Shown: piece after piece, positions 9,553-19,500 of the stretch
How the letters are laid out: each line of letters begins with the position of its first letter
Numbering within the stretch: position 1 is the first letter of the stretch
Assembly: GCA_003506435.1 (NCBI GenBank)
Contig: DOAQ01000046.1
Span: forward strand, 62,001 to 126,000
Origin: Prolixibacteraceae bacterium
Lineage (GTDB): Bacteria; Bacteroidota; Bacteroidia; Bacteroidales; Prolixibacteraceae
DNA: 64,000 nt
Direction of reading: 5' to 3'
Made by a program: the position numbers and the translations under genes
Notes under the pieces: model-generated
Seen by the model: the letters and a program-made list of their open reading frames with translations, nothing else
Database searches by the model: none
Told to the model about the DNA's origin: nothing

Positions 9553-10572
9553 TTACTTTGAGGAACCTCGGATAATCAGTTCAGGAAAGAGTTTTTCCAC
9601 CCTGATTTTTGACAGATCGTTATTCGATTCCACCCGTTTCATAAGGATTCTGGCCGATAACATACCCAGTTCATAGGTAGGTTGCCACACGGTCGATAAG
9701 GAGGGCATAAAATAACAGGAATGCGGGTCGTCGTCGAAACCAATGACCGATATTTCATCGGGAATTATAATTCCTGCTTCTTTGATGACATACATGGCTC
9801 CAATAGCAACCCCGTCGTTTATAGTGAAAATAGCATCGGGCGGATTGGGCAGCGCCAGCAGCTTTTTTGTGGGATCAATTCCATGTTCGGGAGCAAAACC
9901 AACACTTTCAACAATATATTCGTCCCTCACAGGAAGGCCATGCAATTTAAGCGCTTCCTTGTATGCACTTAACCGGTGCTTTACCGTTGAGAGCATTGGC
10001 GGACCGGCAATGTGCGCAATGCGGCGGCAACCGGTACTGATCAGGTATTCAACCGCCTGAAAAGCACCTTTATACTCATCGACAAACACTTTATCGACCT
10101 CAATTCCTTCACAATCGCGATCGAAAATGACCAGCGGTATATTGCTTTCGGTTAAGATTTTCAGATGATCAAAATTCTTTGTTTCCGAGGAGGGAGAAAT
10201 TAAAAAACCATCAACCCGGATGGAAGTAAAAGTCCGGATAATTGATTTCTCCTCTTCATACGATTCGTTGGATTGCCCGATGATCATGTTCACCCCCAGT
10301 GGGTTCAGCAAATCCTGGATGCCGCTGATAACAGAAGAAAAAAAGTAGCTGGTAATTTCAGGAACAATCACGCCAATCATGTTGGTCCGGTTTCGCAGAA
10401 GATTTAATGCCAGCAAATTGGGCTGATAATTGAGTTTTCGGGCCAGCTCAATAACTGCTTCGCGTGTTTTCGCGCTGATTGCCGGGTGGTTGTTCAGCGA
10501 CCGTGAAACTGTTGACGGGGAAATATTTAGTTCCCGGGCAATTTCAGTTATTGTGGTACGCGATTTTTTCAT
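9553..10572 (-). CDS. LacI-family transcriptional regulator, probable iol repressor
   Basis: A 339-residue LacI/GalR regulator. The N-terminal helix-turn-helix is clear (ITEIARELNISPSTVSRSL, then the hinge helix with KLNYQPN), followed by a periplasmic-binding-like effector domain (IGVIVPEITSYFFSSVI, DGFLISPSSE, FDRDCEGIEVDKVF). Such proteins are dimers that leave DNA when they bind a sugar. It is read in the same direction as the iol genes and ends 157 bases before the first one. That gap holds a LacI-type palindrome, so control of inositol use is the natural reading. The effector may be inositol or an intermediate; the sequence does not say which. Confidence 0.92.
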   Translation of the reverse strand: MKKSRTTITEIARELNISPSTVSRSLNNHPAISAKTREAVIELARKLNYQPNLLALNLLRNRTNMIGVIVPEITSYFFSSVISGIQDLLNPLGVNMIIGQSNESYEEEKSIIRTFTSIRVDGFLISPSSETKNFDHLKILTESNIPLVIFDRDCEGIEVDKVFVDEYKGAFQAVEYLISTGCRRIAHIAGPPMLSTVKHRLSAYKEALKLHGLPVRDEYIVESVGFAPEHGIDPTKKLLALPNPPDAIFTINDGVAIGAMYVIKEAGIIIPDEISVIGFDDDPHSCYFMPSLSTVWQPTYELGMLSARILMKRVESNNDLSKIRVEKLFPELIIRGSSK

Positions 10573-10606
10573 TTCATTACAACCTTCATCAAAACCATTT
10601 GAATTT

Positions 10607-10637
10607 CAAAAGTACAAACAATCTCCGTACCGTCAGA
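10607..10637 (-). promoter_or_regulatory. Candidate Bacteroidota promoter for the LacI-type regulator
   Basis: Read on the minus strand, TACTTTTG at 10614-10607 fits the -7 consensus TAnnTTTG. TCTG, one mismatch from the -33 TTTG, lies exactly 19 bases upstream. The start codon follows about 35 bases downstream. Confidence 0.45.
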
Positions 10638-10638
10638 G

Positions 10639-11286
10639 TTAAAAATACGGTCTATTCAGCAGAGAATCCAGTTCATTCATAGCAAAGAAAACAGTTGCTC
10701 CCAGCTTTTCCAATTCTCCCCGGTTCCGGTTGTTCGCCAGTGCAAATACATGAAAACCACCGGCCCGTGCCGCTTTAATTCCGGCAATACTATCTTCAAC
10801 AACAGCGCATTCATTTGGCTGAAAACCCATTTCTTTTGCAGCATACAGAAATATTTCCGGGTTTGGCTTCCAGCTTCCGATGTCGTATGAACTGAAAATC
10901 CGGTTCTCAAATTTAGGAATGAGCCCGGTTGTTGTCAAACTCAATCTCAACTTTTCCGGAGGCCCGCTCGATGCGGTACAATACGGTACCGTGAGTCTTT
11001 CCAGCAGTTCGGCAACGCCTTTTACAGGTTTTAAATCCGTTTTAAATGCTTCAAAAGTCCGCCTTCGGAATTCCTCTTCAAAATCGGCAGGGAATGCAGT
11101 GACCGCGTTTTTCTGAATATACTCAATCGTGCTTTTTAGCGAAACGCCTGAGAAATTTTCAATTGCATACTCCAAGTCCAGGTTGAACCCAACCGATGCA
11201 GTCATTTCAACCAGTACTTTACCTGAAATGGCCTCGCTGTCAACAAGAATTCCGTCGCAATCAAAAATTATACATTTGAACTTCAT
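10639..11286 (-). CDS. HAD-superfamily phosphatase/phosphoglucomutase-like protein
   Basis: A 215-residue HAD hydrolase of the beta-phosphoglucomutase/phosphatase subfamily. Motif I is FDCDGILVDSEA (the first Asp is the nucleophile), motif II lies in CTASSGP, and motifs III/IV are KPNPEIF and VVEDSIAGIKAA. The small helical cap between motifs I and II is typical of DhaK/YcjU-type members. It likely acts on a small sugar phosphate. It is upstream of the regulator gene and runs the same way with a 66-base gap. Whether it belongs to inositol use or is a house-cleaning phosphatase cannot be told from sequence. Confidence 0.85.
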   Translation of the reverse strand: MKFKCIIFDCDGILVDSEAISGKVLVEMTASVGFNLDLEYAIENFSGVSLKSTIEYIQKNAVTAFPADFEEEFRRRTFEAFKTDLKPVKGVAELLERLTVPYCTASSGPPEKLRLSLTTTGLIPKFENRIFSSYDIGSWKPNPEIFLYAAKEMGFQPNECAVVEDSIAGIKAARAGGFHVFALANNRNRGELEKLGATVFFAMNELDSLLNRPYF

Positions 11287-11583
11287 GTGTTTTATATTCT
11301 GTCTTTAGCTTGTAAAATTAACTTTTAAAACAATCACTGAAGAAACGGAAAAAGAAGAAACTGTTTTAGCTACACTTTTCTCCGTCATCTGCCACCGACA
11401 TATTTTGTCTCACGACTAAACACTCATAACTCACGTTTCATTTCTCTTTTGAATTTTTGCGCCAATGGTTCCGGTTTTCAGCCAAATCAGGAAAAAAAAC
11501 ATTAAAAAAGCCATTTTTATGGCGAACCCGGCAACATCATTGGGGAGATAGCTGTTACTTTGCTCAAAATATAATTGTTTACT
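11287..11583. other. Intergenic stretch without a gene
   Basis: This gap of about 300 bases separates the HAD gene from fabI, which are divergent. No convincing open frame, RNA gene or repeat is seen. TTACTTTG at 11555-11562 is one mismatch from the -7 promoter consensus and may serve fabI. Confidence 0.5.
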
Positions 11584-12459
11584 ATGTCGTATAATCTATT
11601 AAAAGGAAAGAAAGGAATTATATTCGGAGCTTTAAACTCCGATTCAATTGCCTGGAAAGTTGCCGAACGCGCTGTGGAAGAAGGCGCGGTAATCACCTTA
11701 TCAAACACAGCCCTGGCTATCCGCATGGGCGATGTTGATAAACTGGCCGAACGTTTCAATACCGAAGCCATACCGGCCGATGCCACCAATGTTGAAGAAC
11801 TGGAACATGTTTTTAAACGTTCGATGGAAATTTTTGGAGGAAAAGTCGATTTTGTACTGCACTCGATCGGCATGTCGCCCAATGTACGCAAAGGCAAACA
11901 TTACAGCGAACTCGATTATGTCATGTTCGACAAAACACTCGATATTTCAGCGCTTTCGTTTCACAAAATGCTGCACGTGGCCCGTAAACTCGACGCCATC
12001 AACGAATGGGGCTCTGTGGTTGCCTTATCGTATATTGCTGCGCAGCGAACCCTGCACGGCTACAACGATATGGCTGACGCCAAGGCGCTGCTCGAATCCA
12101 TTGCCCGCAGCTTCGGATATATTTACGGACGCGAACGCCGGGTGCGCATCAACACCATCTCGCAATCGCCCACACTGACCAAGGCCGGAAGCGGAATTAA
12201 AGGGATGGACAAACTGCTTGACTTCTCAGAACGCATGTCGCCGCTGGGCAATGCCGATGCACTGGAATGTGCCAACTACTGCGTTACCCTGTTCTCTGAT
12301 CTTACCAGCAAAGTAACCATGCAGAACCTGTTTCACGACGGTGGTTTTTCAAGCATGGCGATGAGTTCCCGCGCCCTCGAACAATATGAGAAAGGGCTGG
12401 GTTGCGATTGCAACTGCGGGCCGTCTGAATCGGAAGAAGAAAAACATAAATACGATTAA
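11584..12459 (+). CDS. fabI: Enoyl-[acyl-carrier-protein] reductase (NADH)
   Basis: A 291-residue short-chain dehydrogenase of the FabI type, which makes the last reduction in each fatty-acid elongation cycle. The N-terminal GKKGIIFGALNSDSIAW replaces the usual GxxxGxG with the FabI-type nucleotide site. The catalytic pair is Y-x6-K, visible in YNDMADAK. HSIGMSP and SQSPTLTKAGSGI are also family motifs. The start is the ATG at 11584 (MSYNLLKG); a TTG three codons earlier is in frame but less likely. The C-terminal tail is extended and ends in a CDCNC segment and an acidic stretch, as in some Bacteroidota FabI proteins. A strong terminator follows. Confidence 0.94.
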   Translation: MSYNLLKGKKGIIFGALNSDSIAWKVAERAVEEGAVITLSNTALAIRMGDVDKLAERFNTEAIPADATNVEELEHVFKRSMEIFGGKVDFVLHSIGMSPNVRKGKHYSELDYVMFDKTLDISALSFHKMLHVARKLDAINEWGSVVALSYIAAQRTLHGYNDMADAKALLESIARSFGYIYGRERRVRINTISQSPTLTKAGSGIKGMDKLLDFSERMSPLGNADALECANYCVTLFSDLTSKVTMQNLFHDGGFSSMAMSSRALEQYEKGLGCDCNCGPSESEEEKHKYD

Positions 12460-12470
12460 AACATACCTGC

Positions 12471-12495
12471 AATCCCGCTTCGGCGGGATTTTCTT
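12471..12495 (+). terminator. Rho-independent terminator of fabI
   Basis: AATCCCGC (12471-12478) and GCGGGATT (12483-12490) form a perfect stem around a TTCG loop and are followed by TTCTT. It lies 11 bases after the fabI stop. Confidence 0.85.
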
Positions 12496-12497
12496 AT

Positions 12498-12520
12498 AAA
12501 AAAGATGCCGCATCTTTTTT
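12498..12520. terminator. Second hairpin, possible bidirectional terminator
   Basis: AAAAAAGATG (12498-12507) and CATCTTTTTT (12511-12520) pair around CCG. The run of T on both sides makes it able to stop transcription in either direction. It would shield the defence cassette from read-through out of fabI. Confidence 0.6.
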
Positions 12521-12692
12521 CGATTTATCTCTGTCGGACTTTGTATCACTTTTCCGCCTCGATGCAGCGCCGGGAGGCATTTTGCAAACTCCGAGGCAAT
12601 ATTAATTACAGCAGTTCCCAAAAACTCCCCATTCTCAATACCCAAAAAGCAAAATTTCTCAACCACACTTTTTAAGATTCAGAATAAATAAT

Positions 12693-12719
12693 TAAATTTG
12701 ACAAATTCTGACAAGTCAA
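12693..12719 (+). promoter_or_regulatory. Promoter with overlapping operator for the XRE gene
   Basis: TAAATTTG (12693-12700) is a perfect -7 element (TAnnTTTG). TGACAA occurs twice, at 12699-12704 and 12709-12714, one helical turn apart, and GTCAA (12715-12719) is the inverse of TTGAC (12698-12702). The repeats lie between the -7 element and the ATG at 12721, where an autoregulator would block transcription. The leader would be only about 15 bases and has no clear ribosome-binding site. Confidence 0.55.
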
Positions 12720-12720
12720 T

Positions 12721-13023
12721 ATGAATACAAACAAAGTGAACAATTTAGGACAAAAGTTAAGAGAACTCAGAGAAAAGCAAAGCCTTCTTCTTCGTCAGGT
12801 AGCTGCACATCTTGAAATGGACACTGCTTTAATGAGCAAAATTGAAAGAGGAGAACGAAAGGCATCAAAACAACAGGTCTCTGAATTAGCGAAATTCTTT
12901 CATGCTAACGAGGAAGAGCTATTAACTCTTTGGCTTGCTGATAAAATAGAAACAACAATCGCCGAAGAACCACAAGTTGCATACAATGCTATGAAAATTG
13001 CCTCAAAAAAATTCAAACAATGA
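12721..13023 (+). CDS. XRE-family helix-turn-helix regulator of the defence cassette
   Basis: A 100-residue protein with one XRE/Cro-C1 helix-turn-helix over roughly residues 10-65 (LRELREKQSLLLRQVAAHL, then LMSKIERGERKASKQQ). The remaining tail has no recognised domain. It overlaps the helicase gene by four bases (ATGA at 13020-13023), so the two are translationally coupled. Small XRE proteins in front of restriction genes are usually controllers that delay nuclease expression until methylation is complete, and this is the inferred role. The repeats upstream are candidate binding sites. Base use is AT-rich, as in the start of the next gene. Confidence 0.88.
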   Translation: MNTNKVNNLGQKLRELREKQSLLLRQVAAHLEMDTALMSKIERGERKASKQQVSELAKFFHANEEELLTLWLADKIETTIAEEPQVAYNAMKIASKKFKQ

Positions 13024-16000
13024 AAAAAGGCATCAAACTAATTGATAATTCAGCAAACGAATATCGGCTTGGAAATACCCTGAAAGAATTATTGGCAGAT
13101 AATTCTTATTCACAGGTTTCAATTGCAACCGGCTATTGGGATTTGCCCGGAATGGTTGAGATTTATGATGAACTTTCAATTTACCTTGAAAGAGATAATG
13201 CTTCTTTTAGATTATTATTGGGAGAAGAACCTTCAGTAAAAGCCTACCAGATAAGAAATCCCGCCAAACAAGACCCTGATTTTCCGGAAAAATACCTGAA
13301 GAAAGATTTGGAGAATCTGCAATTGAAGGAGGAATTTCAAAAAGTAGCCAATTTGTTGAGTAAATACTTGAATGAAACAAATTCTGAAAAGATTCAAATC
13401 AAAGTTTACCGCAAGAATTTTCTTCATGCCAAATGCTATATTTTTGGCTCCGATACGGAGAATGCTGTTGGCATTATAGGAAGTTCAAATTTCACCAAAC
13501 AGGGACTATTCGGAAATCTCGAATTGAATCAATTGGAAGACAATAACGCAACTGTAAATTTTATCCGTAAAAACCTGTCGCAACATCCATCGCACCGAAC
13601 TTGGTTTGAGGATTTATGGAACAACAGCGAAGATTGGTCACGTGTTTTCAAAGAAGAAATCCTGTCTTTGAGCAAGCACGGCGGAATCTGTTTCAGTCCT
13701 TACGAAATGTATATTCATGCCTTATACAGAATTTACGGGCAGGATTTATTGGACGAAAAAGAGAATAAAGTGGATATCGATGACCCCGGTTCAGGAAAGC
13801 CACAACTACTGAAATTTCAGGTCCAGAATGCGAATAGTTTAATCAAGAAACTTGAACGACAAGGCGTTGCCATGCTTTCCGATTCTGTTGGGTTGGGCAA
13901 GACTTACACTGCAATTAAAGTGATTGAACATTACATGTTCAATGCAGATAAAAACCAGCGGGTGGTAATTATTGCACCAGCCGGACTGATTCCCCAGTGG
14001 AGGAGCGCCATCAATGACTTTAAGTTCAGAGTTGTTCCGGAAATTTACAGTCTTCAGGATACGGTCAGAATTGAAGATGTAAAATCGAGTTTAAAATCCA
14101 TTCCCGTTGGTTTGTTCGTGTTCGATGAAAGCCATAACCTGCGTTCTTCTGGAGGACAACGGTTTGATGTTTTCATCAAATGGCGCCAGGAAAATGAAAA
14201 TTCAAAAACATTAATGCTTACTGCAACCCCAATCAACAATCAGTTGGCCGATTTGACCAATCAAATTATGCTTGGCTCGGGTGGTAATATTTTTAGGTTG
14301 GGAAGGTTTTACGACCGTGGCCGACAAAGATATTTTACACTGAAAGAAAGGCTTGAACTTTTACAGGCCGATATAAAAAGACAAATCAGGGATAATCAGG
14401 GAATAGTTAATTACCAGCAGATTAAAGAACAATTGACCCCGTTGCTCAACCGCTTTATTGTGAGGCGTACGCGGCAAGGCATTGAGAAGGAATTTCCCGA
14501 TGGCCTCGAAATTAACGGCAAACTTCAGAAATTTCCAAAATCGTATCCCGAAAACCTTGAATATGAAGTGCCAAACCAGTTGAAATCGCAATTGCTGAAA
14601 ATGGCTGAAAAAAATCCGGAGCTTACCCGGGCCTTCAATTACGAAATTGCAAGTTTGGCTGAATTGGATTATTTAGCCCATCCGCTCGATCTTTTCAGCC
14701 ATTACACCGAAAGAGAAAAACCGATACAATCGTCACTCGAAATTATTTATACCGCGTTGTTGAGCCTGGGTTTTCCGTGTTACCGGTACAACATATACCG
14801 CTGGGCTTATTACGGGCGAAAACGGGGCGAACTGGAACTGAACACGGATGAAAACCGTGAATTGAGCCGGCAAATTGGTATTTACGGAATTTTCAGGACA
14901 GTTTTCCTGAAGCGTCTGGAATCCTCCCTGTTTTCTATCAACAAATCAATCGACAGTTACGAACAGAAGTTGAAAGACTTTCAGGCGAAACTTGAAAAGT
15001 TCAACAAAATCATTTCGGTAAAAAATTTGTCAGCACTTAACAAAGCCATCGATAGCTACAACGAACAGAATGCCGAAGAAGATGAGCTGGATTTCGATAT
15101 TGAAACCTTTGAAGGAAAAGAACAGGAATTTGTTACTTATGCTGCCGATGAAGGGACGTTTAACGTGAAGCAACTGAAAGCCGACATTGAAAAAGACCTC
15201 TCGGTAATCAGCATCCTGAAGGAGCAAATTGGGTTGCTCATCAAAAAAGACGATAAAATTCAGGAACTCGCCAAACACCTTAACCAGAACGACGACCGAA
15301 AAGTGCTGATATTTACTTACTTTGCCGATACGCTAAAATATCTTTCTGAAGAACTTCCGAAATACCTGGTGAAAGGTAAAAACATTGAATTTGCGTTGGG
15401 TTCGAAAACCGAAATCGAAGATTATGCCAAACGATTTGCACCGGTTTCAAAAAAACACCAATTAAGGGATGATGAAAAGGAAATTGATTTTCTGATTGCC
15501 ACCGACAAACTTTCGGAAGGCCAGAATTTACAGGATTGCGGAATGATTGTGAACTACGATTTGCACTGGAACCCGGTGCGGATGATTCAGCGAAATGGCC
15601 GTATCAACCGGCTGGGGAGTGTTCACGAAGAAATATTTATCTACAACTTCAGACCGGGGGAACAACTCGAAAGCTATTTGCAACTGGTGCGAAAACTCGA
15701 AGATAAAATTAACCTCATCCGTTACACCGTTGGAAGCGACCAGAGTGTACTCGACGAGGAACCCATCCCGCAGGATTTTACCGAAGATTTGTACAGCCGC
15801 GACGAGAAAAAAAGGCTCGCGGCATTCCAGAAAATATTTGAAACATCGGAACTGCTTGCCGCCGAAGATTTATTTATGGACGACCTTCGCGCTTTCGACC
15901 GGAATGAAGATTTTCCTATGAAATACAAAGAACAAATTAAAAATCTTCCAAAAGGGAAATGGGGAAAAGTTCAAATGCGACGCGACGACGATACCTACAC

Positions 16001-16520
16001 CCATTTGACCCATATTATCGACGATACCGAAGAAGCAGGCTATTTTATTGCTTACCATAACTATAAGGGCGAATTGCTGACTACCGCCGAAGGCTTATTG
16101 GCAATTCAGGCGATGAGCGATAACAACCAGCGGTTTAGAGATGCTTTCAGTAATAAGCCAAGGGTGGAAGCTGAAATTCAAAACTACATCCAATCGTACC
16201 AGTTCCGCGAAAACGATGCAAGAAACAATTATTCAAAGGCGCAGGAAACCGCTATTGCCTTTGTCCTGAACGCGATGGCCGAGTATCAGTATCCTATCGA
16301 AGATATCGAAATGGTTGAACAATGTTTGCTATATTCGCTGAATGCCTACATCAATAAGGAAAATATGCGGCTGGTGAAACTGGTTAACCGGATGCTGCGC
16401 CAAAACAAACATGTGGGCACCGATATGATAAAACTTTTTATCGATCATGCCCGGCAATACAAACCCGGCGATGTTACCGAAAAACCTCCGTTAAGTGAAA
16501 TCATCCAAATTTTTGAATAA
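13020..16520 (+). CDS. PLD-family nuclease fused to an SNF2-type helicase (restriction component)
   Basis: A 1166-residue fusion. Residues about 1-170 are a phospholipase-D-type nuclease domain with a single HKD-like motif (HAK at 136-138, GSSNFT at 154-159), as in NgoFVII-like enzymes that work as dimers. A superfamily 2 helicase follows: Walker A in SDSVGLGKTYTA, motif II FDESHNL near residue 368, motif III LTATPINN, motif V in TDKLSEGQNLQ and motif VI QRNGRINRLG near 856. A coiled, charged insert lies between the lobes. It would move along DNA and cut it when sites are unmethylated. The coupled methylase starts one base after its stop. The family occurs in DISARM-like and related systems. 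Confidence 0.87.
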   Translation: MKKGIKLIDNSANEYRLGNTLKELLADNSYSQVSIATGYWDLPGMVEIYDELSIYLERDNASFRLLLGEEPSVKAYQIRNPAKQDPDFPEKYLKKDLENLQLKEEFQKVANLLSKYLNETNSEKIQIKVYRKNFLHAKCYIFGSDTENAVGIIGSSNFTKQGLFGNLELNQLEDNNATVNFIRKNLSQHPSHRTWFEDLWNNSEDWSRVFKEEILSLSKHGGICFSPYEMYIHALYRIYGQDLLDEKENKVDIDDPGSGKPQLLKFQVQNANSLIKKLERQGVAMLSDSVGLGKTYTAIKVIEHYMFNADKNQRVVIIAPAGLIPQWRSAINDFKFRVVPEIYSLQDTVRIEDVKSSLKSIPVGLFVFDESHNLRSSGGQRFDVFIKWRQENENSKTLMLTATPINNQLADLTNQIMLGSGGNIFRLGRFYDRGRQRYFTLKERLELLQADIKRQIRDNQGIVNYQQIKEQLTPLLNRFIVRRTRQGIEKEFPDGLEINGKLQKFPKSYPENLEYEVPNQLKSQLLKMAEKNPELTRAFNYEIASLAELDYLAHPLDLFSHYTEREKPIQSSLEIIYTALLSLGFPCYRYNIYRWAYYGRKRGELELNTDENRELSRQIGIYGIFRTVFLKRLESSLFSINKSIDSYEQKLKDFQAKLEKFNKIISVKNLSALNKAIDSYNEQNAEEDELDFDIETFEGKEQEFVTYAADEGTFNVKQLKADIEKDLSVISILKEQIGLLIKKDDKIQELAKHLNQNDDRKVLIFTYFADTLKYLSEELPKYLVKGKNIEFALGSKTEIEDYAKRFAPVSKKHQLRDDEKEIDFLIATDKLSEGQNLQDCGMIVNYDLHWNPVRMIQRNGRINRLGSVHEEIFIYNFRPGEQLESYLQLVRKLEDKINLIRYTVGSDQSVLDEEPIPQDFTEDLYSRDEKKRLAAFQKIFETSELLAAEDLFMDDLRAFDRNEDFPMKYKEQIKNLPKGKWGKVQMRRDDDTYTHLTHIIDDTEEAGYFIAYHNYKGELLTTAEGLLAIQAMSDNNQRFRDAFSNKPRVEAEIQNYIQSYQFRENDARNNYSKAQETAIAFVLNAMAEYQYPIEDIEMVEQCLLYSLNAYINKENMRLVKLVNRMLRQNKHVGTDMIKLFIDHARQYKPGDVTEKPPLSEIIQIFE

Positions 16521-16521
16521 T

Positions 16522-19500
16522 ATGGAAATCGAAAAAATAAACGGCATTTTGGAACAACTTAGCGCCGACCCCCAAAACGGACGCGACCATATTTTAGCCT
16601 TGTCGCGGGCGCTTATCGAATGGATGGGTTTCGAGTGGGTGGAAAACGACCGGCCACGGCTACTCGATTTTGGCACCCTGAAACTAAAAGAAGCGCTGGT
16701 GCCTGCGCCTGTTACCGGGCAGGAACAAATATACCGGCTTACTTCCGAAGGTCAGAATTTAAAAGTGCGGCTGGCCGTTTTGAAAAAGTACGATAAAAAA
16801 ATGATTCAGTATTTTGCTGAAACCATGGTGGGCCTTACCAGTTACCAGGCGCGCATGAGAGGGGTAAAACAGGTCGAGGGCCGCGAACCATACATCTCGA
16901 ATAACCCGTATTTCCTGCATTTTGTTACCACCGCAAAATACGACAGGCTTTGGGTTATTTTTAACGAAGCAGAACAAATGAGGGTGTTGGTTTTCAGAAA
17001 CCGCCTGTCGCAAACACAGTACAATAAAATTCTGCCTGTTTGGAAAAATATTTCGGCCAGGCCAAAACCCGAAATGGCCCGTCTGCTCTGGAAATCGCTC
17101 GACATTAAAGAGGTCAACAAAGAGTTTTACAAACATATCAAAGAGCGTTTCGATACACTGGTTGGTTTTGCAAAAATACAGAATACAGGGTTGAACGAAG
17201 AAGCTGTGAAACAGTTTGCTGTGCGGCTGATTGGCCGTTACATTTTTTGCTGGTTCCTGAAGGAAAAGGGCGTTATTCCCGAAAAACTGCTTGCTTCTTC
17301 CACCATTTCGGGCACGGCTGGGTTCGATAAAAATGTGCTGGCGCCCTTGTTTTTTAAAACGCTCAATACACCGGTTACCGAAAGAGAAATCATACAACCG
17401 TTTAATCAAATAATTCCTGGCGCCAACAGCATTCCTTACCTCAACGGCGGTTTATTCGATTTCCATACCGAAGATGTGCTGTTCGACCAGCTCGACCTGA
17501 ACAACTGGCTGGCTACCTTTGTAAAAGTGCTCGAAGAATTTGATTTTACGGTTGACGAAAGCAACAGTCAATACCAGATGGTGGCCATCGACCCTGAAAT
17601 GCTGGGCCGTATTTTTGAAAACCTGCTGGCGAGCCAGAACCCCGATACCGAAAAAATGGCCAACCAGCGCAAGGCTTTTGGCGCGTTTTATACCCCGCGC
17701 GAAATTGTGGATTACATGGTAAACGAAAGCCTGCGCACGTATCTCGAAACACAATTGTTGCCCGTTTTGCCCGAAACGACAAACCAGGCGGCTGAACCTG
17801 CCGTAGCTTACAAAGGTACCTTGTTCGAAAATGTGGCAAACGAGCCCGCCTCACCCTCAACAGCATTGAGCAGGGCCGAACTGGCCGACATGGAACGCCG
17901 TCGCGAACGGATGAAAGAAAAAATCGATAAACTTTTTGCCACCGGTTGTACCGATAGCCCGTTCGACAAGGAAGATACCAAACTGGTGCGCAAAGCGCTG
18001 GAGGAAGTTACCATGCTCGACCCGGCGTGCGGTTCGGGAGCTTTCCCTATGGGGATAATGCTGCGGCTGATGGAACTGCGCCAGGTTATGGGCCACGGCC
18101 ACCGCAACAGTTACGACCTGAAAGAGGAAATCCTAAGCCGCAACATTTTTGGCGTTGACATTATGCCCATGGCCGTTGAAATTGCCCGCCTCCGCGCCTG
18201 GCTCAGCTTAGTTTTGGAAGCCGACTACCGCCCTGCCGACCGTAAAAACAACTTTGGAATTGCCGCCCTGCCTAACCTCGATTTTAAATTTATTTGCGCC
18301 AACAGCTTAATAGACAGCGGATACGACGCTTTTCTCGGAAAAATACAATACAACGCCACGCTTTACCGGCTCGATGGCGAAATACAGAAACTCGAAACCA
18401 TACGCAACCAGTATTTCGACCCGCGCGGCGACAAAAACCGCAAAACCGAACTCCAGCACGAGTTTATTGCCACTAAACAGCACATTAAAGAGCAAATTGC
18501 TGTTGGCTCGCTGATTAAAAACTACAAGCTCGGCGACTTTTTCGAAAAGGTTGACGACTGGAACCCCTTCGACGACAGCCATCCATCGTCTTTCTTCTCC
18601 CCAGCCTGGATGTTTGGAATTACCGATGGTTTTGACGTGGTGATTGGGAACCCGCCGTATGTGCAAATGCAGAAAGGAATTTACAGTTCAGATACATTTC
18701 CTTTTTCAGAAGGGAAGGATAAGGGAAAGCAAAATCTTTACAAAGTATTCGTTGAAGTATCTTACAATTATTTGAAGCAAAGTGGAACTGCATCTATGAT
18801 TGTTCAAAGCAGTTTGTTGTGCGACCTTTCTTCAACATACACAAGAGAATTGCTACTAACCAAAACTGAACTTAAAAAAGTTCTTGAATATCCTAAGAGT
18901 GCAAGTAATTCAGAAGCACAAGTATTTGATTCCGTTTTGCAAGGAACATGCACTTACATTTTTTCAAAACTTCAACCAAGTAAAGAACATTACGTTGAGA
19001 TTTCAATTCACAATGACACTTCAACTATTAGCAATCCTAATTTTGAAAAGATTAACCAGCTTTCACTTTTAAAATTATACCCTGATACTAATTATATCCC
19101 TTTAATCTCAAAAGGAGATTCGTTGGCATTAAATCGCATCAGTACTTGTTCAATTCCTTTCAGTGATTATATTGAATCAACAAACCAAGGAGACTTGAAT
19201 CTTACTACAAGTGCTAACGAGTTTTCTGATAATGATACACATATAAAACTTTATCGTGGAAGAAACATTCATAAGTTTCACTTAATCAATTTAGTTGAGG
19301 AATATGTCAATCCAAATTTCAGGAAGGAGAAAGTAATAGAAAATCAAAAACACACTTTCATTGTATTGCAAGAAATAACTGGAACAACTGACAAGTTTCG
19401 TATTCATGCTTGTCTAACCAATAAAGAAGAAAAGTTCCTTTGGGGACATACAGCAAATAAAATTTTGCTCAAGGATGAAATGTTGAATAAAACATGTATT

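Noticed and set aside
11575..11583. TTG start of fabI
   Set aside because: The ATG at 11584 gives the usual MSYNLLKG beginning, and the extra three codons have no support.
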